DNA of 64,000 nt from Rhodanobacter sp. L36 (GCF_009765755.1 NZ_LMUV01000002.1:767693-831692), one strand, 5' to 3'; positions 35,250-45,336 are shown, counted from the first letter of the stretch. A program made the numbers and translations. Notes: a model not told the origin generated them from the letters alone.

Positions 35250-37676
35250 TCAGTTTCTGGTCGGCTTGAGATAGGTGTCGAACAGCTCGCCGATGCGCCG
35301 ATATTCGTCGTACCAGTCGTCGGCATGTTCGAACCCGTGGCGCTCTAGCGGATACAGCGAGATCCAGAAATTCTGCTTGTGCAGTTCGACGAAGCGCTGG
35401 TAGATGCGGATGGAATCACTGGCCATCACGTTGTCGTCGATCAGGCCGTGTTCGATCAGCAGCGGGTCGCGCAAATTGGCGGCGTATTCGATCGGCGAGC
35501 TGGCCTTGTACGCCTCCGGATCGAGCTGCGGATCGTTGAGGATGTCCGAGGTGTATTCGTCGTTGTAGCTGGTCCAGTCGGACGGCGCGCGCAGTGCGGC
35601 GCCGGCGGCGAATTCGCCGGGTGCGCGCAGCAACGCGATCTCGGTCATGAAGCCGCCATAGCTGCCGCCGTACACGCCGACGCGTTGCGGATCGACGCCG
35701 TGGTTCTTCACCAGCCACGCCTTGCCGTCGAGCAGATCCTCCAGTTCCGGATGACCCATCTGCCGATAGATGGCCGTGCGCCATGCGCGACCGTAGCCAT
35801 CGGATGCGCGGTAATCCATGTCGAGTACCACGTAACCTTTCTGCACCAGCAGGTTGTTGAACATCTGCTCGCGGAAGTAATACGTGGATGACAGCGTGAC
35901 GTTCTGCAAATAACCCGCACCGTGCACGAAGAACACCGCCGGCCGCTTCGCCGCCTCGCTTTCATCGGCCGGCCCGTAGTACTTCGCGTAGATCACGCCC
36001 GCGCCGTGACTGGACGGAATCTGCACGATTTTCGGCGCGATCCACGCATGCGCCGTGTATGCCGGCTTCATCGTGTTGGTCAGTTCTCGTGCGTCGCCGC
36101 CTGCACTGGTTTGGACGGCCAATTGCGCGAACACATAAGGCGACGAATGCAGCACGGCGAGCTGCGTTCCATCGGGCGAAAGCTTGAAATCGTCCATGCC
36201 CTGATAGTTCGTGACGCGCGTGAGCGCTCCGCCGGTTGCCCGCACCCGATAGACGTCATAGCTGTACGGCGCGACCTGGTTGGTGCGCACGTAGAACCAC
36301 TTGCCATCGTCGCTGAGTAGCGGATGGCTGACCTCGAATTTGCCGGCGGGCGTCAGCGCCGTGACCTTGCCGTCGATCGTCTTGCTGAAGAGCTGCGAAT
36401 AACCCGACTGCTCGCTCAGGTACCACAGCGTGCGGCCGTCCTTGAGCCAGCCGAAATCGTTGAAGTTCCAGTTGATCCACGCGCTGTCGCGCAATCGATG
36501 CTGGCTGACGAGTGCGTGATGGGTGAAGTCGACGCTGGCGATCCATCGATCCTTGTTGTCGATGGTGCGCAGCTGGACCGCGGCGTTGCGGCCGTCATCG
36601 CTCCACACGATGCCGCCGCCGTTGTCCGCGCTGAGCACCGTGAGCGGACGCACGTCCGGCGCTTTCAACGCGCTGGCCTCGTCGTCCTTGCCAGCTTTCT
36701 TCAAAGCGGCAAGGGTGCGATTGCGAATGTCCGCCAGCGGATCATCCTTGATGCCCGGCAGCGCGTCGGTTTTCAGCGCGTATTGCTGGTGATGAACCAA
36801 GTCGAGCAGCATCAGCGATTGCGGCGCAGGATCGGCACGACCGACGTACGTGCGTGCGTCCTCCGGCTCCATGTAACCGCTGTCGGTAACGTAGTGGCTT
36901 ATCTGCGGCGCCTTGCCGCTATCGACATCCTTCGGCGTGGTGATCACCAGCATCCAGCGACCGTCGGGCGACAGTTCGGTATCGACCGGCGCCAGCTTGC
37001 CACCCAGCCAGAACGGCTGTGACACGCGGCCTGCATCAGCCGCATCCAGCACCTGCTGCTCATCGCGCTGCGCATCCTTGTCGGCCTTGATTTCGCGCAG
37101 GGTCTTGAACAACGCCAGCTGCTGCTCGCCCAGCGCGTCGGTTTTTTTTGCCTGCGGATCGTCAGCGAATTTCAGCACCGCGGCCGGAGACGTCACACCG
37201 CTGGCGAGTTCATAGCTGTACCAGTCGTTGCCATCACGAAACTGCAGCGCATCACCCGTGGCTGAAAACTGCGGCGTCAGTTCCTGCTGCGGCGTGCGCG
37301 TAACCTGCGTGCGACGGCCGCTTGTCACATCCACCAGAAATACATCGCCGTGCAACACGAACGCCGCGTGTCGATGCGTGCGATCGAACACCGCCGGACC
37401 TTCCGCCTGCGACATCGCGACGGCATCGAGCTTTCGTGATTGACCGCCCGCCGGATCGACCTTGTACAAATCGCGCACCGGACTGCCATCGCGCTTCAGC
37501 GAGTAATACAGACTGCGCCCGTCCACGCTCCAGTACGGCGACTCCACCGCGGGCCCGATCCAGTCGGGATTCGCCATGATGGTTTCCATGTCGAGCGGCG
37601 CGGTCGCCGGGGCTGCCGCCGCCACCGTCGGCAACGTGCACGAGGCAATCAGAGCTGAAAGCAGCAGTCGGCGCAT
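35250..37676 (-). CDS. Secreted S9 prolyl oligopeptidase/DPP-IV-like peptidase
   Basis: An 808-residue exported peptidase with signal peptide MRRLLLSALIASCTLPTVAA, a long N-terminal beta-propeller (repeated SxDGRxxY/LSPDGTQLAVL blades) and a C-terminal alpha/beta-hydrolase domain. The nucleophile is in GVYGGSYGGFMTE, the aspartate in LLIEHGLIDDNVMA and the histidine in YPLERHGFEHADD. Domain order and length match DPP-IV/S9B enzymes that trim proline-containing peptides in the periplasm. It is followed closely by a small kinase-like gene. Confidence 0.9.
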   Translation of the reverse strand: MRRLLLSALIASCTLPTVAAAAPATAPLDMETIMANPDWIGPAVESPYWSVDGRSLYYSLKRDGSPVRDLYKVDPAGGQSRKLDAVAMSQAEGPAVFDRTHRHAAFVLHGDVFLVDVTSGRRTQVTRTPQQELTPQFSATGDALQFRDGNDWYSYELASGVTSPAAVLKFADDPQAKKTDALGEQQLALFKTLREIKADKDAQRDEQQVLDAADAGRVSQPFWLGGKLAPVDTELSPDGRWMLVITTPKDVDSGKAPQISHYVTDSGYMEPEDARTYVGRADPAPQSLMLLDLVHHQQYALKTDALPGIKDDPLADIRNRTLAALKKAGKDDEASALKAPDVRPLTVLSADNGGGIVWSDDGRNAAVQLRTIDNKDRWIASVDFTHHALVSQHRLRDSAWINWNFNDFGWLKDGRTLWYLSEQSGYSQLFSKTIDGKVTALTPAGKFEVSHPLLSDDGKWFYVRTNQVAPYSYDVYRVRATGGALTRVTNYQGMDDFKLSPDGTQLAVLHSSPYVFAQLAVQTSAGGDARELTNTMKPAYTAHAWIAPKIVQIPSSHGAGVIYAKYYGPADESEAAKRPAVFFVHGAGYLQNVTLSSTYYFREQMFNNLLVQKGYVVLDMDYRASDGYGRAWRTAIYRQMGHPELEDLLDGKAWLVKNHGVDPQRVGVYGGSYGGFMTEIALLRAPGEFAAGAALRAPSDWTSYNDEYTSDILNDPQLDPEAYKASSPIEYAANLRDPLLIEHGLIDDNVMASDSIRIYQRFVELHKQNFWISLYPLERHGFEHADDWYDEYRRIGELFDTYLKPTRN

Positions 37677-37856
37677 GGAAGTTGTCCCCGGGCAAAGAAT
37701 CAGGATAACCGAGGGCGGCAGCGCCCATCACTGCCGGAAGTCAGACGCTACGGTGCAGGAGAGCGCGGGTTTGTCCATGGTCCCGGTAGCCTGCAAACAT
37801 TGGCTGCGGCATGATGAGGGCTTGGCTAAGGACTTCAGGCTGGCAGGGGATCAACA

Positions 37857-38696
37857 ATGAAAAGCATGCGTTGGTTGCTTGTGCTTCTTTTGGTTTGCGC
37901 TTTGCCGGCACAGGCCGATGACACGCGAAAAGCAAGCTTCGTGGTTGGCGCTGACGTGGACGCGCAAGGCGTCGTGACGCAGACGCAAGTCGATGCGGGC
38001 GTTTCCAAACCCATTGCCGGCGTGATTGATCTCGCGCTCAAGCATTGGACCTTCGTACCTGCTCAACAAGAAGGAAAGGCGCTGCCCGCGCACACCTTCA
38101 TCAAGATCAAGTTCGAAGCAACAACCGACGCTTCCGGAAAATACACGGTCACCATCCGGTATGTCAGCCAGGGACCGAAGTGGGACTACAAGCTCCCGCA
38201 CTACCCTCGCGATGCGATGCGCGATCGAGTCGAAGGTGATGTCGCGGTGATCGGAGAAATGCAGAGTGACGGAAAAACGACAATCAGTGATTCGCAAATG
38301 AATGTTGGAAAAGGCGATGGCGCGTCCCTTCTTCAAGAGGTCAAAAACCTGATCCTGAAAAACAAATTCATCCCCGAACTGGTTGACGGAAAACCGGTTC
38401 CCGCTCGCCTGCGCATACTCGTCAGCTTCAGTCTGAATGGGGCCAGTTCTCGTCTGAATTCCGTTGGTGCCACCTTGGATCGACGGCGTATGGGACGGTC
38501 GACCTCGAGAGGCTATTGCGGAGTCGAGAAGCAAACCACCAGCGACGATGCTCTGGAAATGCCGAATGAAGCTACTCGCCGTTTCATGGCGAGCACAGGT
38601 TTCGAGGTCGGCATCCATGCAGATCGCGGCTGGCGCTCCGGCATGTCCAGCGTGCTTCGACCACGTGCAGTCAATCCGATAGCGATGCATCTTTGA
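37857..38696 (+). CDS. Secreted TonB-C-like repeat protein of unknown function
   Basis: A 279-residue exported protein (signal MKSMRWLLVLLLVCALPAQA). It holds two related regions of the TonB C-terminal type: an early VVGADVDAQGVVTQTQVDAG ... LALKHWTFVPAQ and a later LPHYPRDAMRDRVEGDVAVI ... ILKNKFIPELVDGKPVPARL. The YPxxAxxxxxxGxV phrase is the usual TonB-C signature. It has no TonB membrane anchor or proline-rich linker, so it is not an energy transducer. The last 75 residues are basic and lack any family match; a frame change there is possible but not shown. A long antisense frame covers the same stretch. Confidence 0.72.
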   Translation: MKSMRWLLVLLLVCALPAQADDTRKASFVVGADVDAQGVVTQTQVDAGVSKPIAGVIDLALKHWTFVPAQQEGKALPAHTFIKIKFEATTDASGKYTVTIRYVSQGPKWDYKLPHYPRDAMRDRVEGDVAVIGEMQSDGKTTISDSQMNVGKGDGASLLQEVKNLILKNKFIPELVDGKPVPARLRILVSFSLNGASSRLNSVGATLDRRRMGRSTSRGYCGVEKQTTSDDALEMPNEATRRFMASTGFEVGIHADRGWRSGMSSVLRPRAVNPIAMHL

Positions 38697-38773
38697 ATCC
38701 ACGCACAGAAGCGTGATGGACGACCGCCGTATCCGAACTTGTCGCCAGCGCCCCTTCATTCAACGAGCCACAC

Positions 38774-39436
38774 ATGACCCTTCCCGCCGTAGAACACGAA
38801 CCCTCTTCCGCCGCGCGCTTCAGCGTGATCTGGCTGCATGGCCTTGGTGCCGATGGGCATGACTTTGCGCCGGTCGTGCCGGAACTGTCGGATGCGTCGT
38901 TGCCGCCGTTGCGTTTCGTGTTTCCGCACGCACCGGTGCGACCGGTGACGATCAACAACGGCATGTCGATGCGCGCGTGGTACGACATCGCGGCTTTCGA
39001 TCTCAATGCGCGGCAGGATGTGTCCGGCATGCGGTCGTCGGTCAATGAAGTGGAAACGTTGATCGCGCGCGAACATCAGCGCGGCGTGCCGAGCGAACGG
39101 ATTCTGCTGGCGGGGTTTTCCCAAGGCGGCGCGATCGCGCTGGCGGCCGGTTTGCATCATGCGGAGAAACTGGCCGGCATCATCGCGCTGTCGACCTACC
39201 TGCCAACCTATGCGGCGTTGCCGGAGGAACGCAGTGCCGCGAACGCGACGGTGCCGATTTTCTGGGGCCACGGCAGTGCCGATCCGGTGGTGGTGCAACA
39301 ACGCGGGCTCGACTCGCGCGATGTACTGACATCGCTGGGTTACACGGTGGAATGGCATAGCTATCCGATGGCGCATTCGGTGTGCGCCGAGGAAGTCGCG
39401 GACCTGCGCCAGTGGATGCGCCTGCGACTCGCGTAG
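38774..39436 (+). CDS. Alpha/beta-hydrolase carboxylesterase/phospholipase
   Basis: A 220-residue cytosolic serine esterase of the phospholipase/carboxylesterase family. Motifs: VIWLHGLGADGHDF (oxyanion loop), LLAGFSQGGAIAL (nucleophile serine), WGHGSADPVV (aspartate) and YPMAHSVCAEE (histidine). Such enzymes hydrolyse short acyl esters or lysophospholipids. It lies 31 bases before the AlgZ-like kinase gene; between them sits a perfect inverted repeat. Confidence 0.92.
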   Translation: MTLPAVEHEPSSAARFSVIWLHGLGADGHDFAPVVPELSDASLPPLRFVFPHAPVRPVTINNGMSMRAWYDIAAFDLNARQDVSGMRSSVNEVETLIAREHQRGVPSERILLAGFSQGGAIALAAGLHHAEKLAGIIALSTYLPTYAALPEERSAANATVPIFWGHGSADPVVVQQRGLDSRDVLTSLGYTVEWHSYPMAHSVCAEEVADLRQWMRLRLA

Positions 39437-39443
39437 CTCTGCC

Positions 39444-39479
39444 CGCGCTCGGGCATACTTGTCCGCATGCCCGAGCGCG
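39444..39479. other. Perfect 13-bp inverted repeat over the AlgZ-like start codon
   Basis: CGCGCTCGGGCAT (39444-39456) and ATGCCCGAGCGCG (39467-39479) are perfect reverse complements with a ten-base spacer. The right arm is the first 13 bases of the kinase coding sequence including its ATG. In mRNA this would form a GC-rich stem that buries the start codon. It may also act as a DNA operator. Confidence 0.75.
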
Positions 39480-40498
39480 CTCCCGTCGAACACAGTCCGC
39501 TGCCCGACTTCTGCCAATTACCGGCACTGTTCGCGCTTTTCGTCGTCGGCGCGTTGACTGTGACGATCATGTGGCTGGCGCGCGATCAGCAGCGCGAATG
39601 GCCGGCCTACAGCGTCAGCATGTTGTTCGTGACGTGGCTGGCGCTGGTGATCGCGGTGACATTGTGCAAGTTGCGTGCGCTGCTGCAACGGTTGCCGAAA
39701 CACATGCCGTATCTGGCCGTGTGGCTGCTGATCATGGCGATCGTGGGCACCGCCAGTGCATTGGTGCGCTGGCTCGACAGCTCGCTGCAGATCAACCTGA
39801 TCAGCAGCGGCATGTTCGCGTTCGTGCGCGACGACTTGTTGATTGCCGCCCTGCTCGGCGCGGCGATGCTGCGCTATTTCTATGTGCTGGCGCAGTGGCA
39901 GGCGCGGCTTGCAGCTGTCACGCGCGCGCAGGTCGACGCATTGCAGGCGCGTATCCGCCCGCATTTTCTCTTCAACAGCATGAACACGGTGGCCGCACTG
40001 ATCCGTGTCGATCCCGATGCCGCCGAACGCACGGTGGAGGATCTCTCCGAACTGTTTCGCGCCGCGCTCGGCCAGCATGATATCGGCGATGGCACGCTCG
40101 GTGACGAGCTCGCACTGGTGGAACGCTATCTCGCAATCGAGCAACTGCGACTCGGCGCACGCCTGCGCGTGCATCGCGAGCTCGACGATCTGCCGGCCGA
40201 TTTCCCGCTGCCGCGACTGTTGCTGCAACCGCTGGTGGAAAACGCCGTGCGCCACGGCATCCAGCCGTTGCGTGACGGCGGCGATGTCACGCTGCGCGGT
40301 CGGCGCGAGGGACACACCCTGCATATCGAAATCACCAACCCGCTGCCCGGCACGCCGGCTGTATCCGGCCATGGTCACGGCTTGAACAGCGTGATGCAGC
40401 GCGTCGCCTATCGCTACGGCCCTCAGGCGAAAGTGCAGGCCGGCCCGCAAGGCGATCGCTTCATCGTGCAACTGCAACTGCCAATGGCAACGCCGTGA
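39467..40498 (+). CDS. LytS/AlgZ-type sensor histidine kinase
   Basis: A 343-residue inner-membrane kinase of the LytS/AlgZ (His_kinase) family. Four hydrophobic helices occupy the first ~145 residues. The phosphorylation region reads RIRPHFLFNSMNTVAALIR (conserved His and Asn), the N-box LLLQPLVENAVRHGIQPL and the glycine box GHGHGLNSVMQRV. No PAS or HAMP domain is seen, as is usual for AlgZ/FimS. Its stop overlaps the response-regulator start (GTGA), so the pair is translationally coupled. In relatives this pair controls twitching motility or exopolysaccharide; the target here is unknown. Confidence 0.92.
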   Translation: MPERAPVEHSPLPDFCQLPALFALFVVGALTVTIMWLARDQQREWPAYSVSMLFVTWLALVIAVTLCKLRALLQRLPKHMPYLAVWLLIMAIVGTASALVRWLDSSLQINLISSGMFAFVRDDLLIAALLGAAMLRYFYVLAQWQARLAAVTRAQVDALQARIRPHFLFNSMNTVAALIRVDPDAAERTVEDLSELFRAALGQHDIGDGTLGDELALVERYLAIEQLRLGARLRVHRELDDLPADFPLPRLLLQPLVENAVRHGIQPLRDGGDVTLRGRREGHTLHIEITNPLPGTPAVSGHGHGLNSVMQRVAYRYGPQAKVQAGPQGDRFIVQLQLPMATP

Positions 40499-41202
40499 TA
40501 CGCGTGCTTGTCGTCGACGACGAACCGCTGGCGCGTGCACGCCTCGCCGCGTTGCTGGGCGATTGCGACGACATCGAAGTCATCGGCAGCCTCGGCGATG
40601 GCGACGCCGCACTCGCATCGTTGAGCGATCTGCGCCCGGATGTCCTGCTGCTCGACATCAACATGCCTGGCATCGACGGCACCACCGTCGCGCAGCGACT
40701 CTCCGGCCGACCACGACCGCTGGTGATTTTCTGCACGGCCTACGAAGCACATGCGCTGAAAGCCTTCGACCTCGGTGCCGTCGATTACCTGCTCAAGCCC
40801 GTGCGACTGGATCGCCTTCGCGAAGCACTGCAACGTGCGCAACGACGACTCAACGACATGCCGCGCGAGCCGGTCGCGTATCTCCACGGACGCATGCGCG
40901 GAGAACAGGTGCGCATCTCGCTTGAGGAGGTAATCAGCCTCGTCGCCGACGAAAAATACGTCACCGTGCAACACCGCCGCGGCGAACTGCTGATCGAGGA
41001 ATCACTGCGGCAACTGGAAGAAACCCATCCCGATCAATTCATCCGACTGCACCGCAACTGCCTGGTGCCGCCAGCGCGCCTGCTCGGCATCCGCACACTG
41101 GCCGACGGCCGTGTGCTTGCGAGGCTGGATGGCACCGACCTCGCCCCCGAAATCAGCCGACGCAATCTGCCGACGGTGAGAAAGCTGCTGCGACTGGGTT
41201 GA
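40495..41202 (+). CDS. algR: AlgR/LytR-type response regulator (LytTR DNA-binding)
   Basis: A 235-residue response regulator. The receiver domain (1-~120) has LVVDDEPLARARL, the phospho-acceptor aspartate in VLLLDINMPGIDG and the lysine in YLLKPV. The C-terminal LytTR domain includes EVISLVADEKYVTVQHRRGE and FIRLHRNCLVPPARL. The start is GTG at 40495, inside the GTGA overlap with the kinase. The algR symbol reflects similarity in domain order and partner, not proven function. Confidence 0.9.
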   Translation: MIRVLVVDDEPLARARLAALLGDCDDIEVIGSLGDGDAALASLSDLRPDVLLLDINMPGIDGTTVAQRLSGRPRPLVIFCTAYEAHALKAFDLGAVDYLLKPVRLDRLREALQRAQRRLNDMPREPVAYLHGRMRGEQVRISLEEVISLVADEKYVTVQHRRGELLIEESLRQLEETHPDQFIRLHRNCLVPPARLLGIRTLADGRVLARLDGTDLAPEISRRNLPTVRKLLRLG

Positions 41203-41367
41203 GTGGCAATAGTTTGGTCATGCGTGCCTGTGGGCCTCGATGTGCTCTGCTTCTGAACTGCGCTCTTGACCTTCAATTCTCTGTGCAGGCGGTGAGACGT
41301 GGACGACTCGCCCGCAGGGGGATCGAAAGGACGTTGCCTTCCTTTTCGACGACGGCATGAGGATAGG

Positions 41368-41385
41368 TTCCGGCCTTCGCCGGAA
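41368..41385. repeat. Short palindromic repeat TTCCGGC...GCCGGAA
   Basis: TTCCGGC (41368-41374) and GCCGGAA (41379-41385) around CTTC: a 7-bp hairpin of the TTCCGGCGAAGGCCGGAA family often scattered in proteobacterial intergenic DNA. A related, degenerate copy is at 49540-49559. The rest of this 258-base gap (41203-41460) shows no gene. Confidence 0.65.
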
Positions 41386-41460
41386 TGGCGCGAAGTAGGC
41401 CATTCACGCCAATCTGGTTACACAGATGACGCGCTCCAGTGAATCGCGAAACCTGATGGC

Positions 41461-44400
41461 TCAGACCACAATGCTCCCGAGCACCACTCGCAACACATGC
41501 GCTCCGCCATCATCAACGAGATTCACGCCCCCGTCGCCGGAAACCATCTGGCCGTCCATTTCGATGAACGCGACACCGCGACAAACGCCATCCGGATTCT
41601 CCACGCCAATCTCATACCGTGTCATGCGCCCGCCCACGCGGTACTGGAACGTGATGCCGAAGCCCGGCCACGCCTTGGGTATGCATGGATCGATGCGCAA
41701 TCGATCGCCGAGCAAATGAAAGCCGAGCACGGCTTCCAGACCTGCGCGATAGAGCCATGCGGCCGAGCCGGTGTACCAGGTCCAGCCGCCGCGACCGACG
41801 TGCGGCGCAACCGAATAGACGTCCGCGCTGACCACGTACGGTTCCACCTTGTAACGCTCGACGGCCTCCGCGCTGTCGCTGTGGCGGATCGGATTGAGCA
41901 GGTCGAACAGTGCCGCGGCGCGATCGCCATCGCCGAGTTTCGCCCAGGCAAAGATCGACCATGTCGCGCCATGCGTGTACTGCCCGCCGTTTTCGCGCAC
42001 GCCGGGCGGGTAGCCCTTGATGTAGCCGGGGTTCTGCGCACTGTGATCAAACGGTGGCGTGAACAGCTCGGCGATGCCGTTGTCGTGATCGACGAGTAGT
42101 CGGTCGACCGACGCCATTGCTGCGCTGGCGTGCTGTTGGTTGTTTGTGCCGGCCAGCACGCTCCACGATTGCGCGATCACGTCGATGCGGCACTCGTCGT
42201 TGTCCTTCGAGCCGAGTGGCGTGCCGTCGTCGTAATAGCCGCGGCGATACCACTCGCCATCCCACGACTCTTCCAGCGCGCCGCGTAGATCGTCGGCGTA
42301 ATCGAGCCAGCGGCCCGCGCGTTCGTTCTCGCCGCGCTCGGTCGCGTGGGGCGCAAAGCGGCTGATCGTGTCGAGGAGGAACCAGCCAAGCCAGACGCTT
42401 TCGCCGCGGCCTTTTTCGCCCACCGCATTCATGCCGTCGTTCCAGTCGCCGGTGCCGATCAATGGCAATCCGTGCGCACCACGCGTGAGGCTCGAGTCCA
42501 GCGCGCGCGCACAGTGTTCGTAGAGCGACACCGATTGATCGGACAGCGACGGCTGGAAGAACGCATCGCTGGCGTTGTCCGGTATCGCCTGGCCGACGAG
42601 AAACGGCAACGCTTCCTCCAGAACCTGATGATCGCCACTGGTGCTGGCGTAATGCATGGCAACGTAGGCGAGCCAGATGCGGTCGTCGCGGATCTTCGTG
42701 CGGATACCCTGGCCGCCGGGCGGCAACCACCAGTGCTGCACATCGCCTTCGGCAAACTGTCGGCCGGCGGCACGCAGCAGATGTTCGCGCGCGAGATCGG
42801 GGCGACTCACGCACAGCGCCATCACGTCCTGCAATTGATCGCGGAATCCGTACGCGCCGCTGGCCTGGTAGTACGCCGTGCGCGCCCACACGCGGCAAGC
42901 CAGCACCTGATAGAGCAGCCAGTCATTGATCAGCACATCCATCGCGCGATCGGGCGTCTGCACCTGCACCGCGTCGAGCACGCCGATCCACTGCGCGGCG
43001 ACGTCGGCAAGCACGCTGTCCATGTCGGTGTCGCGATAGCGCGCGATCAACGCCTGCGCATCCGCTTCGCTGGCGGCATCGCCGAGCGCGAAGGTCACTT
43101 CGATCTGCGTGTGCGGCGGCAGGGTGATGCGCGCCTGCAATGCGCCGCACGGATCCATCCCGGCGCCGAGCGATCCGGAGAGCGGCGTGTTGTCGCGCAG
43201 CGCTGCGGGATCGGCCACGTGACCGAGCGCGCCGAGAAATTCGCCGCGATCGCCGCACATCGACTGCTGCACGCCACCCATATCGAAGAACGCGACGCGA
43301 TCACCGAAGTCGGGCCGCCAGTGATTCACCGCGAACAGCGCAGCGGTGGCTTCGTCGCGGGACGTCACCACGAAGGGCGCCGGCGTGCTGCCGTTTCCGC
43401 CGAGCATCCATCCGACATAACCGGTGACGGAAAGGTGCCGCGTGCGATCGGATCGATTGACGACGCAGAGCCGCGACAGCTTCACCGAATCGGCTACCGG
43501 CACGCATTGCGTCAGTTCCAGTCCGATGCCGTGCGCATCGGTGGTGAATCGGCTCCAGCCTTTTCCGTGCGTGGCGACATAACTGGCGCCGGTCACACGG
43601 ACCGGTAGCGCGGTAGCGCTCCACACGTCGCCGTTATCTTCGTCGCGCAGGTAGAACACGTCGTGCGGACTGTCGCTGACCGGATCGTTCGGCCATGGCG
43701 TGAGCGCATTCTGCTGGCTGTTGAGCGACCACGTGTAACCGCCGCCTTCGGCGGAGACGAGAAAGCCGAATGCCGGGTTGGCGATCACGTTCACCCACGG
43801 CGCGGGTGTACGACGTTCGTCGTCGAGTTCGATGCGGTATTCGCGTCCATCGTCGCTGAAGCCGCCGCTGCCGTTGGCGAATTCCAGCTCGCTGAGCGTT
43901 GGCGCATCCGGCGCGGATGCGGCCGTCGTGGCGCGAATCGGTTCGGCCACGCTTGCGGATTCTTCCGGCACCGCATCGGCGGAAGCATCCTGCGCTACAC
44001 CGACCACCACGCGCGCCACGGTCAACAGGCCATCGCGCAACGCATCGCTGATCGCGTCGTCGCGCAGCACGAACAGCTCGACCTTGGGCAGATGATCATC
44101 GCTTTTCAGACGTTGCTGTTGTGACTTGACCACGTCATCCAGTGCGGCCTGCACCGCGTCGCCATCGGGGCCGCGCGCCGCGTTCAATATCACGATGTCG
44201 AACGCCAGCCGCTGGCTGCGCAGCTGATTTTGCTCCGCCACGGCATCGCGCACCTGCGCCATCGCATCGACGGTGTCGAGTCGAATCAGCAGGATCGGCC
44301 GATCGCCGGAAATGCCGGCAGCCCACAACGTGGGCGCACCACCACGGCCACGCGCCAGCACATGGGCAGGCGCGCGCTGCGATGGATCGCTGACCAGCAG

Positions 44401-45336
44401 TGCGGCGAGACGTTGCGACAGTTGCCCGGCATGTGCAGCGTCGATGCCAGATGCCTGAGATACGGTTTGCGCGTACTGCATCGCGCCGTTGATCAGTGCT
44501 TCGCCTCTGTCGGCATTTGCCAATCGCGTGGTGAGCTTCATGGCCGCTTCGCGCGAATCGGCCAGACACATCCACGACAACACGCACGCGCTGGCACCAG
44601 GTTCGAGCGTCACGAAGCGGCGCAGGCTGAATACCGGATCAAGTACGCAGCCGGTGTTTCCGGCCAGCACGACGTCGGCCTGCATCGCCTGCGCGTTGCG
44701 CAAGCTGCGATCGCGACCGAGGAAGCTCGCCCGATCCGTATCATGTTCGACCGTGCCGCCGGTCTCGCCAACGACCTGCAGCGCATGCGCCGCCCATATC
44801 TTCGGTTCGCTGTCTGCGCGCTGTCGACGCGTCGCCAGCAAGAGATCGCTCTCCGCATCCCATTCGGTCTGCACGAACATTTTCGAAAATGCCGGATGCG
44901 CGTTGTCGCCACCGATCGATCCGATCACCAGTTCCGCATACGACGTGATCGAGAGCATGCGCGTACGATCGCCCTTGTTTCTCAGCGTCAGTCGGCGCAG
45001 TTCGATATCTGCATCGTGAGCGACCGCGATATCCAGCGTGCTGTGCACGCCATCATGTTCGCGACGGAATGTCGCGCGGCCGGCATCGAACGTCGCTTCG
45101 TCATTCGCTTCGATGCCGATGGGTTGCGGCGTCGCCGACCACACCGTGCCGCTTTCCTCGTCGCGCAGCAGGAGATAACTGCCCCAGCCATCGACGGTGC
45201 GATCCTCGCGCCAACGTGTCACTGCCAAGTCGTTCCACTGGCTGAAGCCCGAACCGTTGGCGCCGAGCATCACGGTGTAGCGCCCGTTGGATAGCAGCGT
45301 GCGCGCCGACCGTTGCGGTGATGGAGGCTTGGACAT
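41461..45336 (-). CDS. GH94 glucan phosphorylase, NdvB C-terminal-half homologue
   Basis: A 1291-residue protein without signal peptide. It contains two GH94-type sandwich domains (MSKPPSPQRSARTLLSNGRY... WNDLAVTRWREDRTVDGWGS, and again TPAPWVNVIANPAFGFLVSA ... SLNSQQNALTPWPNDPVSDS), then an (alpha/alpha)6 catalytic barrel with the GH94 signature IGTGDWNDGMNAVG (GDWNDG at 963-968). It corresponds to the C-terminal half of the cyclic beta-1,2-glucan synthase NdvB but lacks the GT84 synthase and membrane helices. It most likely phosphorolyses beta-1,2-oligoglucans (or cellobiose-type glucans) to glucose-1-P. A divergent GH144-type gene follows across 322 bases. Confidence 0.88.
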   Translation of the reverse strand: MSKPPSPQRSARTLLSNGRYTVMLGANGSGFSQWNDLAVTRWREDRTVDGWGSYLLLRDEESGTVWSATPQPIGIEANDEATFDAGRATFRREHDGVHSTLDIAVAHDADIELRRLTLRNKGDRTRMLSITSYAELVIGSIGGDNAHPAFSKMFVQTEWDAESDLLLATRRQRADSEPKIWAAHALQVVGETGGTVEHDTDRASFLGRDRSLRNAQAMQADVVLAGNTGCVLDPVFSLRRFVTLEPGASACVLSWMCLADSREAAMKLTTRLANADRGEALINGAMQYAQTVSQASGIDAAHAGQLSQRLAALLVSDPSQRAPAHVLARGRGGAPTLWAAGISGDRPILLIRLDTVDAMAQVRDAVAEQNQLRSQRLAFDIVILNAARGPDGDAVQAALDDVVKSQQQRLKSDDHLPKVELFVLRDDAISDALRDGLLTVARVVVGVAQDASADAVPEESASVAEPIRATTAASAPDAPTLSELEFANGSGGFSDDGREYRIELDDERRTPAPWVNVIANPAFGFLVSAEGGGYTWSLNSQQNALTPWPNDPVSDSPHDVFYLRDEDNGDVWSATALPVRVTGASYVATHGKGWSRFTTDAHGIGLELTQCVPVADSVKLSRLCVVNRSDRTRHLSVTGYVGWMLGGNGSTPAPFVVTSRDEATAALFAVNHWRPDFGDRVAFFDMGGVQQSMCGDRGEFLGALGHVADPAALRDNTPLSGSLGAGMDPCGALQARITLPPHTQIEVTFALGDAASEADAQALIARYRDTDMDSVLADVAAQWIGVLDAVQVQTPDRAMDVLINDWLLYQVLACRVWARTAYYQASGAYGFRDQLQDVMALCVSRPDLAREHLLRAAGRQFAEGDVQHWWLPPGGQGIRTKIRDDRIWLAYVAMHYASTSGDHQVLEEALPFLVGQAIPDNASDAFFQPSLSDQSVSLYEHCARALDSSLTRGAHGLPLIGTGDWNDGMNAVGEKGRGESVWLGWFLLDTISRFAPHATERGENERAGRWLDYADDLRGALEESWDGEWYRRGYYDDGTPLGSKDNDECRIDVIAQSWSVLAGTNNQQHASAAMASVDRLLVDHDNGIAELFTPPFDHSAQNPGYIKGYPPGVRENGGQYTHGATWSIFAWAKLGDGDRAAALFDLLNPIRHSDSAEAVERYKVEPYVVSADVYSVAPHVGRGGWTWYTGSAAWLYRAGLEAVLGFHLLGDRLRIDPCIPKAWPGFGITFQYRVGGRMTRYEIGVENPDGVCRGVAFIEMDGQMVSGDGGVNLVDDGGAHVLRVVLGSIVV

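Noticed and set aside
37851-38759. 302-codon minus-strand frame opposite the TonB-like protein
   Set aside because: The plus-strand protein has a signal peptide and TonB-C phrases; the minus-strand translation has neither domain nor signal.
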